This document shows positions 34,479-42,768 of a stretch of DNA of 64,000 nt, one piece after another (the stretch's first letter is position 1; every line of letters begins with the position of its first letter). The stretch spans positions 180,655 to 244,654 of the forward strand of contig NZ_CABPTY010000001.1 of assembly GCF_902460415.1 (NCBI RefSeq). Direction: 5' to 3'. This DNA comes from Campylobacter_A concisus_Y. Its GTDB lineage: Bacteria; Campylobacterota; Campylobacteria; Campylobacterales; Campylobacteraceae. The notes under the pieces were generated by a model, which worked only from the letters and a program-made list of their open reading frames with translations, had not been told where the DNA came from and ran no database searches. The translations under genes were made by a program, and so were the position numbers.

Positions 34479-35927
34479 ATGAAGATAGTAAAGAGAGCTT
34501 TAACATTTGAGGATGTGCTTCTTGTGCCGCAATACTCTGAAATTTTGCCAAAGCAAGTTGATGTCAAAACCAGAATCAGCAAAAATATCACGCTAAATAT
34601 CCCGATCGTCTCTGCTGCGATGGATACGGTGACTGAGCATAGAACTGCTATCATGATGGCAAGGCTCGGCGGTATCGGCGTCATCCACAAAAATATGGAT
34701 ATCGAAAGCCAAGCAAAAGAGGTCAAACGCGTCAAAAAAAGCGAAAGTGGCGTCATCATCGATCCTATCTTTATAAATCCAGAAGCGACCGTGGCTGAAG
34801 CTCTAAGCCTTATGTCAGATCTTCATATTTCAGGCGTTCCAGTCATCGACAAAGACCGCAAACTAATAGGAATTTTAACAAACCGCGATTTGAGATTTGA
34901 GACAAATATGAGCACTTTAGTAAAAGACCGCATGACAAAAGCACCGCTCATAACTGCACCAAAAGGTTGCACACTTGATGATGCGGAGAAAATTTTCTCT
35001 CAAAATAGAGTTGAGAAGCTACCTATCGTCGATAAAGATGGCAGGCTTGATGGGCTTATTACCATAAAAGATCTAAAAAAACGCAAAGAGTATCCAAATG
35101 CAAACAAAGATAGCTACGGCAGACTTCGCGTGGCAGCGGCTATTGGTGTGGGTCAGATAGAGCGCGCTAAAGCCCTTGTAGATGCTGGCGTAGACGTCAT
35201 CGTCATCGACTCAGCTCACGGCCACTCAAAGGGTATCATCGATACTTTAAGAGAAGTAAAAGCAAATTTTAAAGTTGACGTCGTAGCTGGCAATATCGCA
35301 AACCCAGCAGCCGTAAAAGACCTAGCTGAGGCTGGAGCTGACGGCATAAAAGTAGGCATTGGACCAGGGTCTATTTGTACTACAAGGATTGTTGCTGGCG
35401 TTGGTGTGCCTCAAATTTCAGCGATTGATGACTGCGCAAGCGAAGCAGCGAAATATGGCATTCCAGTTATCGCTGACGGCGGTTTAAAATACTCAGGCGA
35501 CGTGGCAAAAGCCCTTGCAGCAGGTGCGGCGTGCGTTATGGCAGGTAGCTTGCTAGCAGGATGTGAAGAGAGCCCAGGCGAACTGATAACATTCCAAGGT
35601 CGCCAGTACAAAGTATATCGTGGTATGGGCTCAATAGGTGCTATGACAAAGGGTAGTTCTGATCGCTACTTCCAAGAAGGCACCGCTCAAGACAAGCTTG
35701 TACCTGAAGGTATCGAAGGTCGTGTGCCATTTGCTGGAAGCATAAAAGATGTGATACATCAGCTAATAGGCGGCCTAAGAAGCGCGATGGGTTATGTCGG
35801 CGCAAAAGATATCCCAACTCTTCAAGAAAAAGCTGAATTTGTCGAGATAACAAGCGCAGGACTAAAAGAGAGCCACGTCCACGACGTCGTTATCACTCAC
35901 GAGGCACCAAACTACAAAGTCAATTAG
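34479..35927 (+). CDS. guaB: Inosine-5'-monophosphate dehydrogenase
   Basis: A 482-residue enzyme converting IMP to XMP with NAD, the first committed step to GMP. The barrel is interrupted by two CBS domains (about 92-205). The catalytic Cys lies in GIGPGSICTTRIVAGVGVPQ (about 290-309), with the flap near YRGMGSIGAM. Its last base overlaps the metX GTG (TAGTG). Confidence 0.98.
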   Translation: MKIVKRALTFEDVLLVPQYSEILPKQVDVKTRISKNITLNIPIVSAAMDTVTEHRTAIMMARLGGIGVIHKNMDIESQAKEVKRVKKSESGVIIDPIFINPEATVAEALSLMSDLHISGVPVIDKDRKLIGILTNRDLRFETNMSTLVKDRMTKAPLITAPKGCTLDDAEKIFSQNRVEKLPIVDKDGRLDGLITIKDLKKRKEYPNANKDSYGRLRVAAAIGVGQIERAKALVDAGVDVIVIDSAHGHSKGIIDTLREVKANFKVDVVAGNIANPAAVKDLAEAGADGIKVGIGPGSICTTRIVAGVGVPQISAIDDCASEAAKYGIPVIADGGLKYSGDVAKALAAGAACVMAGSLLAGCEESPGELITFQGRQYKVYRGMGSIGAMTKGSSDRYFQEGTAQDKLVPEGIEGRVPFAGSIKDVIHQLIGGLRSAMGYVGAKDIPTLQEKAEFVEITSAGLKESHVHDVVITHEAPNYKVN

Positions 35928-37033
35928 TGTTAAACCTGCAAACTAGAACTATTAAATTTAACGAGCCACTCTATCTTGAGAGTGGCCGTATGCTATCAAA
36001 TTTCAAGCTTATTTATGAGACTTACGGCACGCTAAATGCTGATAAAAGCAACGTTATCGTCATCTGTCACGCCCTAACTGGCTCACACCACGCTGCTGGC
36101 ACCTACGCAGGCGATGAGAAAGCTGGCTGGTGGGACTGGCTAATAGGCAGTAAAAAGGCGGTTGATACCGATAAATTTTACGTTATCTGCGTAAATATCC
36201 TGGGATCGTGCTTTGGTTCGACTTCGCCGCTAAGCGTGGATAGAAGCAGTGGCAAAGAGTATAGGTTAAATTTCCCTGTCCTTGCCATAAGCGATGTGGT
36301 AAAGGCGCAAATGAGGCTATTTAGCGAGCTTGGTATTACAAGAGCAAGAGCTGTGATCGGCGGCAGTCTTGGCGGTATGCAAGCACTTTGTTGCGCTATC
36401 GAGTTTCCAGAATTTGCGCAAGATATTATAATGCTTGCAAGTACCTATCAGACTAAGCCCTGGGCGATAGCTTTTAACAAAATCGCCATCGAAGCCATTT
36501 TAAACGATGAAAATTTCAAAAATGGCGAATACGACGTGGAATTTATAAGAAAAAATGGGCTAAAAGGTATGGCTTACGGCAGGATGGCAGGCCATATCAG
36601 CTTTTTAAGCCCTGATAGCATGGATGAGAAATTTGGACGAAACTACGTAGAAACTGACGGTCTTTATGAGCTTTCTGGGCGCTTTCAGGTGGATCGCTAT
36701 ATGGAGTACAACGGCTACAATTTCCCAAAGAGGTTTGATCCGCTAAGCTACCTATATATCGTAAAAATGATGAATATCTTTGACTGCACAAGACACTATG
36801 ACAACCTAAAAGACGCCCTTGCGCCAATAAAAGCAAATTTGCATCTAATCGCATTTAAGGGCGATCTGCTCTTTCCGCCAAGCTGCATGAGAGAAATTTA
36901 CGATGCGCTTTGCGAGATGGGGCGAGGAGAGAATACAAATTTTGTAGAGATAGATAGCAACTACGGCCACGACGCATTTTTGGTCGAGATAGAAAAATTT
37001 GATGGATATATAAAAAATATATTAAAAGGATAG
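35927..37033 (+). CDS. metX: Homoserine O-acetyltransferase
   Basis: A 368-residue alpha/beta hydrolase-fold enzyme that acylates homoserine in methionine synthesis. The nucleophile elbow GGSLGGMQAL (Ser near residue 146), an Asp in FKGDLLFPP and the His in NYGHDAFLVE form the triad. The N-terminal HALTGSHH oxyanion block is present. GTG start overlaps the guaB stop. Acetyl versus succinyl preference cannot be read safely from sequence; acetyl is the usual assignment for this family. Confidence 0.93.
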   Translation: MLNLQTRTIKFNEPLYLESGRMLSNFKLIYETYGTLNADKSNVIVICHALTGSHHAAGTYAGDEKAGWWDWLIGSKKAVDTDKFYVICVNILGSCFGSTSPLSVDRSSGKEYRLNFPVLAISDVVKAQMRLFSELGITRARAVIGGSLGGMQALCCAIEFPEFAQDIIMLASTYQTKPWAIAFNKIAIEAILNDENFKNGEYDVEFIRKNGLKGMAYGRMAGHISFLSPDSMDEKFGRNYVETDGLYELSGRFQVDRYMEYNGYNFPKRFDPLSYLYIVKMMNIFDCTRHYDNLKDALAPIKANLHLIAFKGDLLFPPSCMREIYDALCEMGRGENTNFVEIDSNYGHDAFLVEIEKFDGYIKNILKG

Positions 37034-37036
37034 AAA

Positions 37037-37228
37037 ATGGAGCAAAAAGAGCAGAGCTTTGAAGAAAAATTAGCCCTAGCAGATAAAATTTTAAACGATC
37101 TAAACAAAGATGATGTGAGTCTAGAAAATAGCATAAAGCTGCACGAGCAGGGCAAAAAGCTCTTAAATGAAGCAAGAGAAATTTTAGAAAACGCAAAACT
37201 TAGCATAAAGCAGGTGGATGATGAGTAG
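37037..37228 (+). CDS. xseB: Exodeoxyribonuclease VII small subunit
   Basis: 63 residues with the helical hairpin of XseB: SFEEKLALADKILNDLNK, then VSLENSIKLHEQGKKLL. Several copies surround the large subunit XseA, which is not in the window. Three bases after metX; its end overlaps the next gene by 11 bases. Confidence 0.93.
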   Translation: MEQKEQSFEEKLALADKILNDLNKDDVSLENSIKLHEQGKKLLNEAREILENAKLSIKQVDDE

Positions 37229-38015
37229 AATTTGTGCTCTTCAGCTACCAACGCAGCCTTTAAGTGAGGCAAGGCTTGATTATTACCTAAAAATTTGTGC
37301 GGACGAAAATGCAAGGCTTGTTGTCCTTGGTGAATATGTGCTAAATAGTTTTTTTAAAGAGCTCATTAGCATGCCAAAAAGCCTTATAAAAGAGCAAAGC
37401 GAGCGCAAAAAAGAGGCTCTTTTTGCAATGGCAAAAAAGTACGATCTAAATATTGTTGCACCCATTGTAAATCTAAAAGGCAAGGAAATTTTTAAAAGTC
37501 TAGCCAAATTTACCTCAACACAAGTCAAGCTATATGATCAGCAAATTCTCATGCCTTACGCTCACTGGAATGAGGCTAAATTCTTTAATAACACAAGCGA
37601 TGAGCTAAATTTACCTATCTTTACCTATGATAAATTTAAGGTTGGCGTCATGTTTGGTTACGAGGCGCACTTTGACGTGTGCTGGGCGTATATGAGTGCT
37701 AAAAAGGTCGATATCGTGCTTGTGCCAACGGCTTGCACGTTTTTCTCGCAGGCGCGTTGGGAGGAGCTTTTAAAGGTTAGAGCCTTTACAAACAACGTCT
37801 ACGTGCTTCGCGTAAATCGCGTGGGAAGCCATAAGAGTGAGGACGAGCAGTGGAGTTTTTATGGTGACTCGATGCTTATTAGCCCATTTGGCGAGGTTAA
37901 GAACAGGCTTGGCAAAAATGAAGAGATGTTGATCGATGAGCTTAGCAAAAAGGAGCTTAGCGAGGCTAGAAGCACCTGGGGCTTTATGCAGATAGAGGCT
38001 AAATTTAAAAGATGA
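37218..38015 (+). CDS. Carbon-nitrogen hydrolase (nitrilase superfamily) protein
   Basis: A 265-residue protein with nitrilase-fold landmarks: Glu39 in VLGEYVL and Cys173 in VPTACTFFSQARWEEL, then the ARAFTNN-type block (VRAFTNNVYVLRVNRVG). At the usual catalytic lysine position (family pattern Y-x-K-x-x-L) I read YDQQILMP, giving Gln108, so the triad may be incomplete or the lysine displaced. The substrate is unknown; relatives hydrolyse amides. Two adjacent ATGs (37218, 37221) could serve as start. It is coupled to xseB. Confidence 0.82.
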   Translation: MMSRICALQLPTQPLSEARLDYYLKICADENARLVVLGEYVLNSFFKELISMPKSLIKEQSERKKEALFAMAKKYDLNIVAPIVNLKGKEIFKSLAKFTSTQVKLYDQQILMPYAHWNEAKFFNNTSDELNLPIFTYDKFKVGVMFGYEAHFDVCWAYMSAKKVDIVLVPTACTFFSQARWEELLKVRAFTNNVYVLRVNRVGSHKSEDEQWSFYGDSMLISPFGEVKNRLGKNEEMLIDELSKKELSEARSTWGFMQIEAKFKR

Positions 38016-38092
38016 AGCGCTGCATCTGGGCCGAAAAGAGCGAGTTTAGCAAGAGTGGGCGCTCTTTAAAGGAATTTTGGAGTGAATTTTGA
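38012..38092 (+). CDS. Possible 26-residue coupled ORF
   Basis: ATG at 38012 overlaps the previous stop, and the ORF's TGA overlaps the next TTG start (TTGA), so it fills the gap between two genes exactly. It begins MKRCIWAEKSEF, which recalls the first residues of DNA-3-methyladenine glycosylase I (Tag: RC-x-W). It could be a coupling leader or the stub of a deleted tag gene. No independent evidence of translation. Confidence 0.3.
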   Translation: MKRCIWAEKSEFSKSGRSLKEFWSEF

Positions 38093-38442
38093 AACGAAGT
38101 GACGTTGAGAGATATATAAAAGAGAAATTTGACATTTTAGGTGAGCAAATTTTCCCAAAATATCCAAAATTTAGTGCCTTTCGTCACAAGAAAAATGAGA
38201 AGTGGTTTGCACTGCTTATGGAGATAAGCGCTAGCAAGCTTGGGCTTGAAAGTGACGAGATGATAGAGGTTTTAAATCTAAAATGTAGCCCTGATCTAGC
38301 GATGGTGCTAGTTGATGAGCAGCAAATTTTTAAAGCATATCACATGAATAAAAAACACTGGATAAGTGTAAATTTAAACTCTGAAATCTCACAAAAAACT
38401 GTTTTTGACCTTATGGACGAGAGCTTTACCTTAAGCAAATAA
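38089..38442 (+). CDS. MmcQ/YjbR family protein
   Basis: A 117-residue protein of the double-wing DNA-binding-like fold. Typical features are FPKYPKFSAFRHKKNEKWFAL (about 20-40), the LNLKCSPDLA block and AYHMNKKHWISV near the C-terminus. The biological role is unknown; the fold resembles DNA-binding modules, but DNA binding is not proven. TTG start, following a GGAATTTTGGAG ribosome region. Confidence 0.88.
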   Translation: MKRSDVERYIKEKFDILGEQIFPKYPKFSAFRHKKNEKWFALLMEISASKLGLESDEMIEVLNLKCSPDLAMVLVDEQQIFKAYHMNKKHWISVNLNSEISQKTVFDLMDESFTLSK

Positions 38443-38478
38443 AAGCCATTTTTCAGCCTTAAATTTAGTAGTTTTTGT

Positions 38479-38484
38479 TAAAAT
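38479..38484 (+). promoter_or_regulatory. -10-like box for murC
   Basis: TAAAAT followed by CACGAAAAAATTT. The 19-base segment differs at only two positions from TATAATCACGCAAAAATTT found at the adhesin and exbB promoters. It lies 30 bases before the murC TTG. Confidence 0.45.
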
Positions 38485-38508
38485 CACGAAAAAATTTAAG
38501 GATAAAAT

Positions 38509-39837
38509 TTGCAAGAGCTAAACAATGAGATCAAAAAAGTCCATTTCATAGGCATCGGCGGCATCGGCATCTCAGCCATCGCTAGATTTTTACACGAAAA
38601 AGGCCACAAGATAAGCGGTAGCGACATCAAAGAGAGTAAGACGACTCTTGAGCTAAAAGATGAAGGCATCGAGGTTATCACTCCGCACTGTAAAGAGGCG
38701 ATAAAAGACCAAGACTTTGTGGTCTATTCAGCTGCGATAAAAGAGGATAACATCGAGCTAGTGGAGGCCAGAAGAAAGGGCATAAAGTGCTTTTCGAGAA
38801 AAGAAATTTTGCCTTATGTGCTTGAGGATAAGTGTGTTTTTGCAGTAGCTGGCGCGCACGGCAAGAGTACGACCTCGGCGATGCTAGCAAGCCTGATAGA
38901 AGGCTCAGTCATCATCGGCGCCATCTCAAAGCAGTTTGGCTCAAATATGCGCTATGCAAAGAGCGATAACGTCGTATTTGAGGCTGATGAGAGCGATTCT
39001 AGCTTTCTAAACTCAAACCCATATCTAGCTATCGTGACAAACGCAGAGCCAGAGCATATGGAGCACTACGACTACGATCTAGCTAAATTTTACGCAGCCT
39101 ACAAGGGCTTTTTGGAGCGCGCAAAGGTTAGAGTGATAAACGCTGAGGACGAGTTTTTAAGCACGCTTAAGCTTGATGCGATCAGACTCTTTCCAAGCAC
39201 TGATATCACCGAGCTTACGATGGTTGTAAGAGACTATCAGCCATACACCAGCTTTAACCTTAAAAATTTAGGCAAATTTGAGGCCTTTGGCATGGGCGAG
39301 CACATCGCCATAGACGCCTCTTTAGCCATCCTTGCTGCGATGCACGAGACTCCGCTAAAAGACATTAGGGAAAATTTACTAAATTTTAAAGGCATTAAAA
39401 AGAGATTTGACATCTTGTGTGCAAACAAAAATTTCGTCCTAATAGACGACTACGCGCACCATCCAACCGAGATAAAAGCGACGCTAAAATCAGTCTTTGA
39501 ATACGCCAAAATTTTAGGTATAAACAGCGTCACAGCGATATTTCAGCCACACCGCTACACAAGGCTTAGCACAAATTTACCTGGCTTTAAAGAATGCTTT
39601 AAGGGCGTTGATGAGCTTGTCATCTTGCCAGTTTATGCAGCCGGAGAAAATCCGATCGAAGTTGATATGAAGAGCGAATTTAGCGAGTATAACCCGATCT
39701 TTACAGACAAGGTCGAGAGGGTTGAAGAGGGGATAGAATTTACAGATGAATTTGGCGTGAAAAACCGCCTAAGTGACGGCATAGTAGTTGGCTTTGGAGC
39801 GGGCGATATCAGCGTGCAACTAAGAGGCGGATATTAA
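38509..39837 (+). CDS. murC: UDP-N-acetylmuramate--L-alanine ligase
   Basis: A 442-residue Mur ligase adding L-Ala to UDP-MurNAc in peptidoglycan synthesis. The N-terminal GIGGIGISAIARFL is the nucleotide-sugar domain signature. The P-loop AGAHGKSTTSAML is at about 118-130, and the C-terminal block shows DDYAHHPTEIKATL and FQPHRYTR. TTG start after AAGGATAAAA. The next gene begins at its stop (TAATG). Confidence 0.97.
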   Translation: MQELNNEIKKVHFIGIGGIGISAIARFLHEKGHKISGSDIKESKTTLELKDEGIEVITPHCKEAIKDQDFVVYSAAIKEDNIELVEARRKGIKCFSRKEILPYVLEDKCVFAVAGAHGKSTTSAMLASLIEGSVIIGAISKQFGSNMRYAKSDNVVFEADESDSSFLNSNPYLAIVTNAEPEHMEHYDYDLAKFYAAYKGFLERAKVRVINAEDEFLSTLKLDAIRLFPSTDITELTMVVRDYQPYTSFNLKNLGKFEAFGMGEHIAIDASLAILAAMHETPLKDIRENLLNFKGIKKRFDILCANKNFVLIDDYAHHPTEIKATLKSVFEYAKILGINSVTAIFQPHRYTRLSTNLPGFKECFKGVDELVILPVYAAGENPIEVDMKSEFSEYNPIFTDKVERVEEGIEFTDEFGVKNRLSDGIVVGFGAGDISVQLRGGY

Positions 39838-40154
39838 TGGATCTAAGTAGTTTCAAGCCTCAAGATGAAAATGAAATTTTAAAAGAGATAAAAGAAAAAG
39901 AGCTAAGCGAGGATGAAATTTCCAGCCTTATAAATTTAGGTAAAAAAGATATCTTGATCGCGCTTGCAAGGTCGCAAAAACTAAATAGCGCCCAGATAAA
40001 AGATATGCTGCCAAATGCCCCCTATCTAGCCGTTTGCTTGCTGGTTGAAAAGCAAGATATCAGCGAAGTGAGGGCTGAAATTTTAGAAAAGATCAAGCCT
40101 CATGCTGAGCTTTACAAAGAGCTCATCGCAAAGTATAAAGGCGTAAAATGGTAA
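39837..40154 (+). CDS. Uncharacterised 105-residue protein
   Basis: A soluble, mostly helical, charged protein (many E, K, L and I) with two repeats of helix-turn units. No motif I recognise. It is tightly placed: its start overlaps the murC stop, and its end overlaps the next gene by 7 bases. Translation is therefore probably coupled in a murC-(this)-(membrane protein)-mutS2 unit. Confidence 0.75.
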   Translation: MDLSSFKPQDENEILKEIKEKELSEDEISSLINLGKKDILIALARSQKLNSAQIKDMLPNAPYLAVCLLVEKQDISEVRAEILEKIKPHAELYKELIAKYKGVKW

Positions 40155-40492
40155 GAAATTTGATAATAATCGCCGGCGTGATACTGCTTTTTGGAGCGAT
40201 CTGGGCGATAAAAGATGAAAAGATCAGCAAAAGCATAAAAGCGGTCGTTAGCGCGGTGCTTGTAGCGATCCTTGTTTGCGTCTATTTTTACGAGGAGAAT
40301 TTATCCAAAAACGAGGACGCCATCTCAAAGCTAGTGACTGACTTTAAGCAGGGTAAAACACTAAAATGTGGCGAATACAACGTGAGCGCTGAGAAATTTA
40401 ACTACGAATTTGGCACGGCGTCATTTTTGTCAAAGCGAGAATTTAGCGATCTTTCAGGCGTCATCGTGCCTATAAAAAGTTGCGAGCAATGA
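40148..40492 (+). CDS. Small membrane protein, unknown function
   Basis: 114 residues with two membrane helices (about 4-20 and 31-48) and a C-terminal domain of about 65 residues, probably periplasmic. That domain holds two cysteines (in TLKCGEYNV and PIKSCEQ) that could form a disulfide. Its stop overlaps the mutS2 ATG (ATGA). Confidence 0.78.
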   Translation: MVRNLIIIAGVILLFGAIWAIKDEKISKSIKAVVSAVLVAILVCVYFYEENLSKNEDAISKLVTDFKQGKTLKCGEYNVSAEKFNYEFGTASFLSKREFSDLSGVIVPIKSCEQ

Positions 40493-42693
40493 CTGAAGAG
40501 ATATTTTTAAAGCTCGATCTGGGCGAGTATCTGGAGAAATTTTACTCCTTTTTAGCAAGACAAAAACCGCTATTTTTACAAGGTGACAGCAAAATCCACT
40601 TTGAAAACATTAGCGAGCTTTCAAAGTATGACTTCAAAGCGCCTGATGAGATAAAAAATTTAGATGACGCACTTATGAGACTTAGCAAACAAGCGGTGCT
40701 TCACATCAGTGAAATTTACGAGTCTGCAAAGATCATTAAGTATTTTTCATATTTAAAAAAGCAAAAATTTGAAGGCAGGCTTGGCGAGTGGATCGCAAAG
40801 GTTGAAATCCCTGAAGCGATGAGCCAGCTGGCAAACAGCTTTGATGAAAACGGCGAGTTTAGCGACAGTGTGGATGAGAGATTTCACGCGATAAAGCAGG
40901 CGTTTAGCGAGAAAAAGCGTCAGATCGACGCCGAGCTTAAAAAGCTCATCTACTCAAAGCACATTACGCCCTATCTAGTCGATACCCAGACGCACTACAT
41001 CAACTCGCAAGAGGCACTTTTGGTGCGTGGCGGCTTTAATCACGCCCTAAAAGGCACCGTCATCGCTAGAAGCTCAGGCGGCTACTTCTATGTCGCACCT
41101 GCAAGCACCGAGCGCCTAAAAAAGGAGCAAAGCGAGCTGCTTGATAGAAAAGAGGAGATCATTTTTGAGCACTGCAAGAAATTTAGCCTGCAGATGAGCA
41201 AGAGCCTACTTTTTTTGAAATTTATAAATAACGCTTTTGATCAGTTTGACGCATATCAGGCTCGTGTAAATTTGGCTAGATCGCGTGACTATGAGTTTGT
41301 TTTGCCAAACAGCTCGCATGTCATAAAGCTTGAGAAATTTGCTCACCCAGCGCTTAAAAATCCAAAGAGCGTGAGTGTGGATTTTAGCAAAAAGGTGCTT
41401 CTCATTACCGGCGTAAATGCTGGCGGTAAGTCGATGCTTTTAAAATCAATCATTTCAGCTACGCTTCTTGCAAAGTATCTTTTGCCAATGCGTATAGACG
41501 CAAACCACTCAAGCATCGGCTCTTTTAAAGAATTTGACGCGATCATAGAAGATCCGCAAAGTGTGAAAAACGACATCTCGACCTTTGCTGGCAGGATGGT
41601 GCATTTTGCAAAGCTTTTTACTAAAAAATCAATCATCATCGGTATCGACGAGATCGAGCTTGGCACCGATTTTGAAGAGGCTGCGAGCTTGTATGGCGTC
41701 ATGATAGAGCGTCTCATCACTCAAGATATCAAAATGATCATCACGACCCACCACAAGCGCCTTGCGATGTTGCTAGCTAAAAACCCAGAGGTTGAGCTAG
41801 TGGCGGCGCTTTACGACGAGGTGGCTCAAAGGCCTAAATTTGAGTTTTTAAAGGGCACGATCGGCAAGTCTTATGCCTTTGAAACGGCGGCAAGATACGG
41901 CATATCTCAAAATTTAGTGGCGCAGGCAAAGAAAATTTACGGCGAAGATAAAGAGAATTTAAACGAGATCATCACAAAGACGCTAAATTTACAAACCAAG
42001 CTTGATGAGGGGATAAAAGAGATCACGGCAAAAGAGGAGCGACTGGAGCGCTTGCTTGAGGAGCAAAAAGAGCTAAAAGAGAAAAATGAGATCAAGCTAA
42101 ATGCGACTATTTCGCGCCTTGAAAAAGAGTATTTTGAAGCAATAAATGCGGCAAAAGCTGTTATAAATTTCAAAGAGATAAAAGACAAGCAAAGGGCGCT
42201 AAACGTGGCAAATGAGAAAAAAGCCGCCATCGTTAAGCCTAAAAAAACTGAGCGCGAGAGCCTAAAAGTAGGCGATAGAGTGAAGTATGAAAATATCAAA
42301 GGCACGGTTTTAAGCATCTCTAAAAACGATGCGATGATCGAGTCAAATGGTATAAATTTACGCGTGCCACTAGAGCTTTTAAGAAAAAATGGCAACGAAG
42401 TAGTCTTGCCTAAAAAAGGCGGCGTAAGTTTAAGCGTAGATAAGCCAAAAACAGCCTCGCTCTCGCTTGATCTGCACGGCATGAGAGCTGACGAGGCGAT
42501 AGCAAAGCTTGATAAATTTATCTCAGATAGTCTTGTTATGGGATTTGACGAGGTTAGCGTATTTCACGGCATCGGTACTGGCAAGCTTGCCTTTGCAGTT
42601 AAAAATTTCTTAAAAGAGCATCCAAGTGTGAAAGAATTTTTTGACGCACCGGCAAATCAAGGCGGATATGGAGCTAAAATAGTCAGGCTTTAA
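40489..42693 (+). CDS. mutS2: MutS2-type ATPase/nuclease
   Basis: 734 residues from the ATG at 40489, which I prefer to an in-frame TTG at 40480 because ATGA overlaps the previous stop. It has the MutS core ATPase: Walker A ITGVNAGGKSMLLKS (about 303-317), Walker B IGIDEIELGTDFEEA and TTHHKRLA. A long coiled coil (about 480-590) and a C-terminal Smr domain (LDLHGMRADEAI, then VFHGIGTGKL and GGYGAKIVRL) follow. The mismatch-recognition domain of MutS1 is absent. Family members act on recombination intermediates and, in Gram-positives, on stalled ribosomes; in Helicobacter MutS2 limits recombination. Confidence 0.94.
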   Translation: MTEEIFLKLDLGEYLEKFYSFLARQKPLFLQGDSKIHFENISELSKYDFKAPDEIKNLDDALMRLSKQAVLHISEIYESAKIIKYFSYLKKQKFEGRLGEWIAKVEIPEAMSQLANSFDENGEFSDSVDERFHAIKQAFSEKKRQIDAELKKLIYSKHITPYLVDTQTHYINSQEALLVRGGFNHALKGTVIARSSGGYFYVAPASTERLKKEQSELLDRKEEIIFEHCKKFSLQMSKSLLFLKFINNAFDQFDAYQARVNLARSRDYEFVLPNSSHVIKLEKFAHPALKNPKSVSVDFSKKVLLITGVNAGGKSMLLKSIISATLLAKYLLPMRIDANHSSIGSFKEFDAIIEDPQSVKNDISTFAGRMVHFAKLFTKKSIIIGIDEIELGTDFEEAASLYGVMIERLITQDIKMIITTHHKRLAMLLAKNPEVELVAALYDEVAQRPKFEFLKGTIGKSYAFETAARYGISQNLVAQAKKIYGEDKENLNEIITKTLNLQTKLDEGIKEITAKEERLERLLEEQKELKEKNEIKLNATISRLEKEYFEAINAAKAVINFKEIKDKQRALNVANEKKAAIVKPKKTERESLKVGDRVKYENIKGTVLSISKNDAMIESNGINLRVPLELLRKNGNEVVLPKKGGVSLSVDKPKTASLSLDLHGMRADEAIAKLDKFISDSLVMGFDEVSVFHGIGTGKLAFAVKNFLKEHPSVKEFFDAPANQGGYGAKIVRL

Positions 42694-42729
42694 CTTCTTC
42701 CTAAAAGTTAAAATTTATTTTAAGGTTGA

Positions 42730-42735
42730 TATAAT
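42730..42735 (+). promoter_or_regulatory. -10 box for the GGDEF-EAL gene
   Basis: TATAAT 33 bases before the TTG at 42769, with an AAGGGAAG ribosome site between. Confidence 0.5.
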
Positions 42736-42768
42736 CAGAGCAAGTACACAAAATAAGGGAAGTAACTT

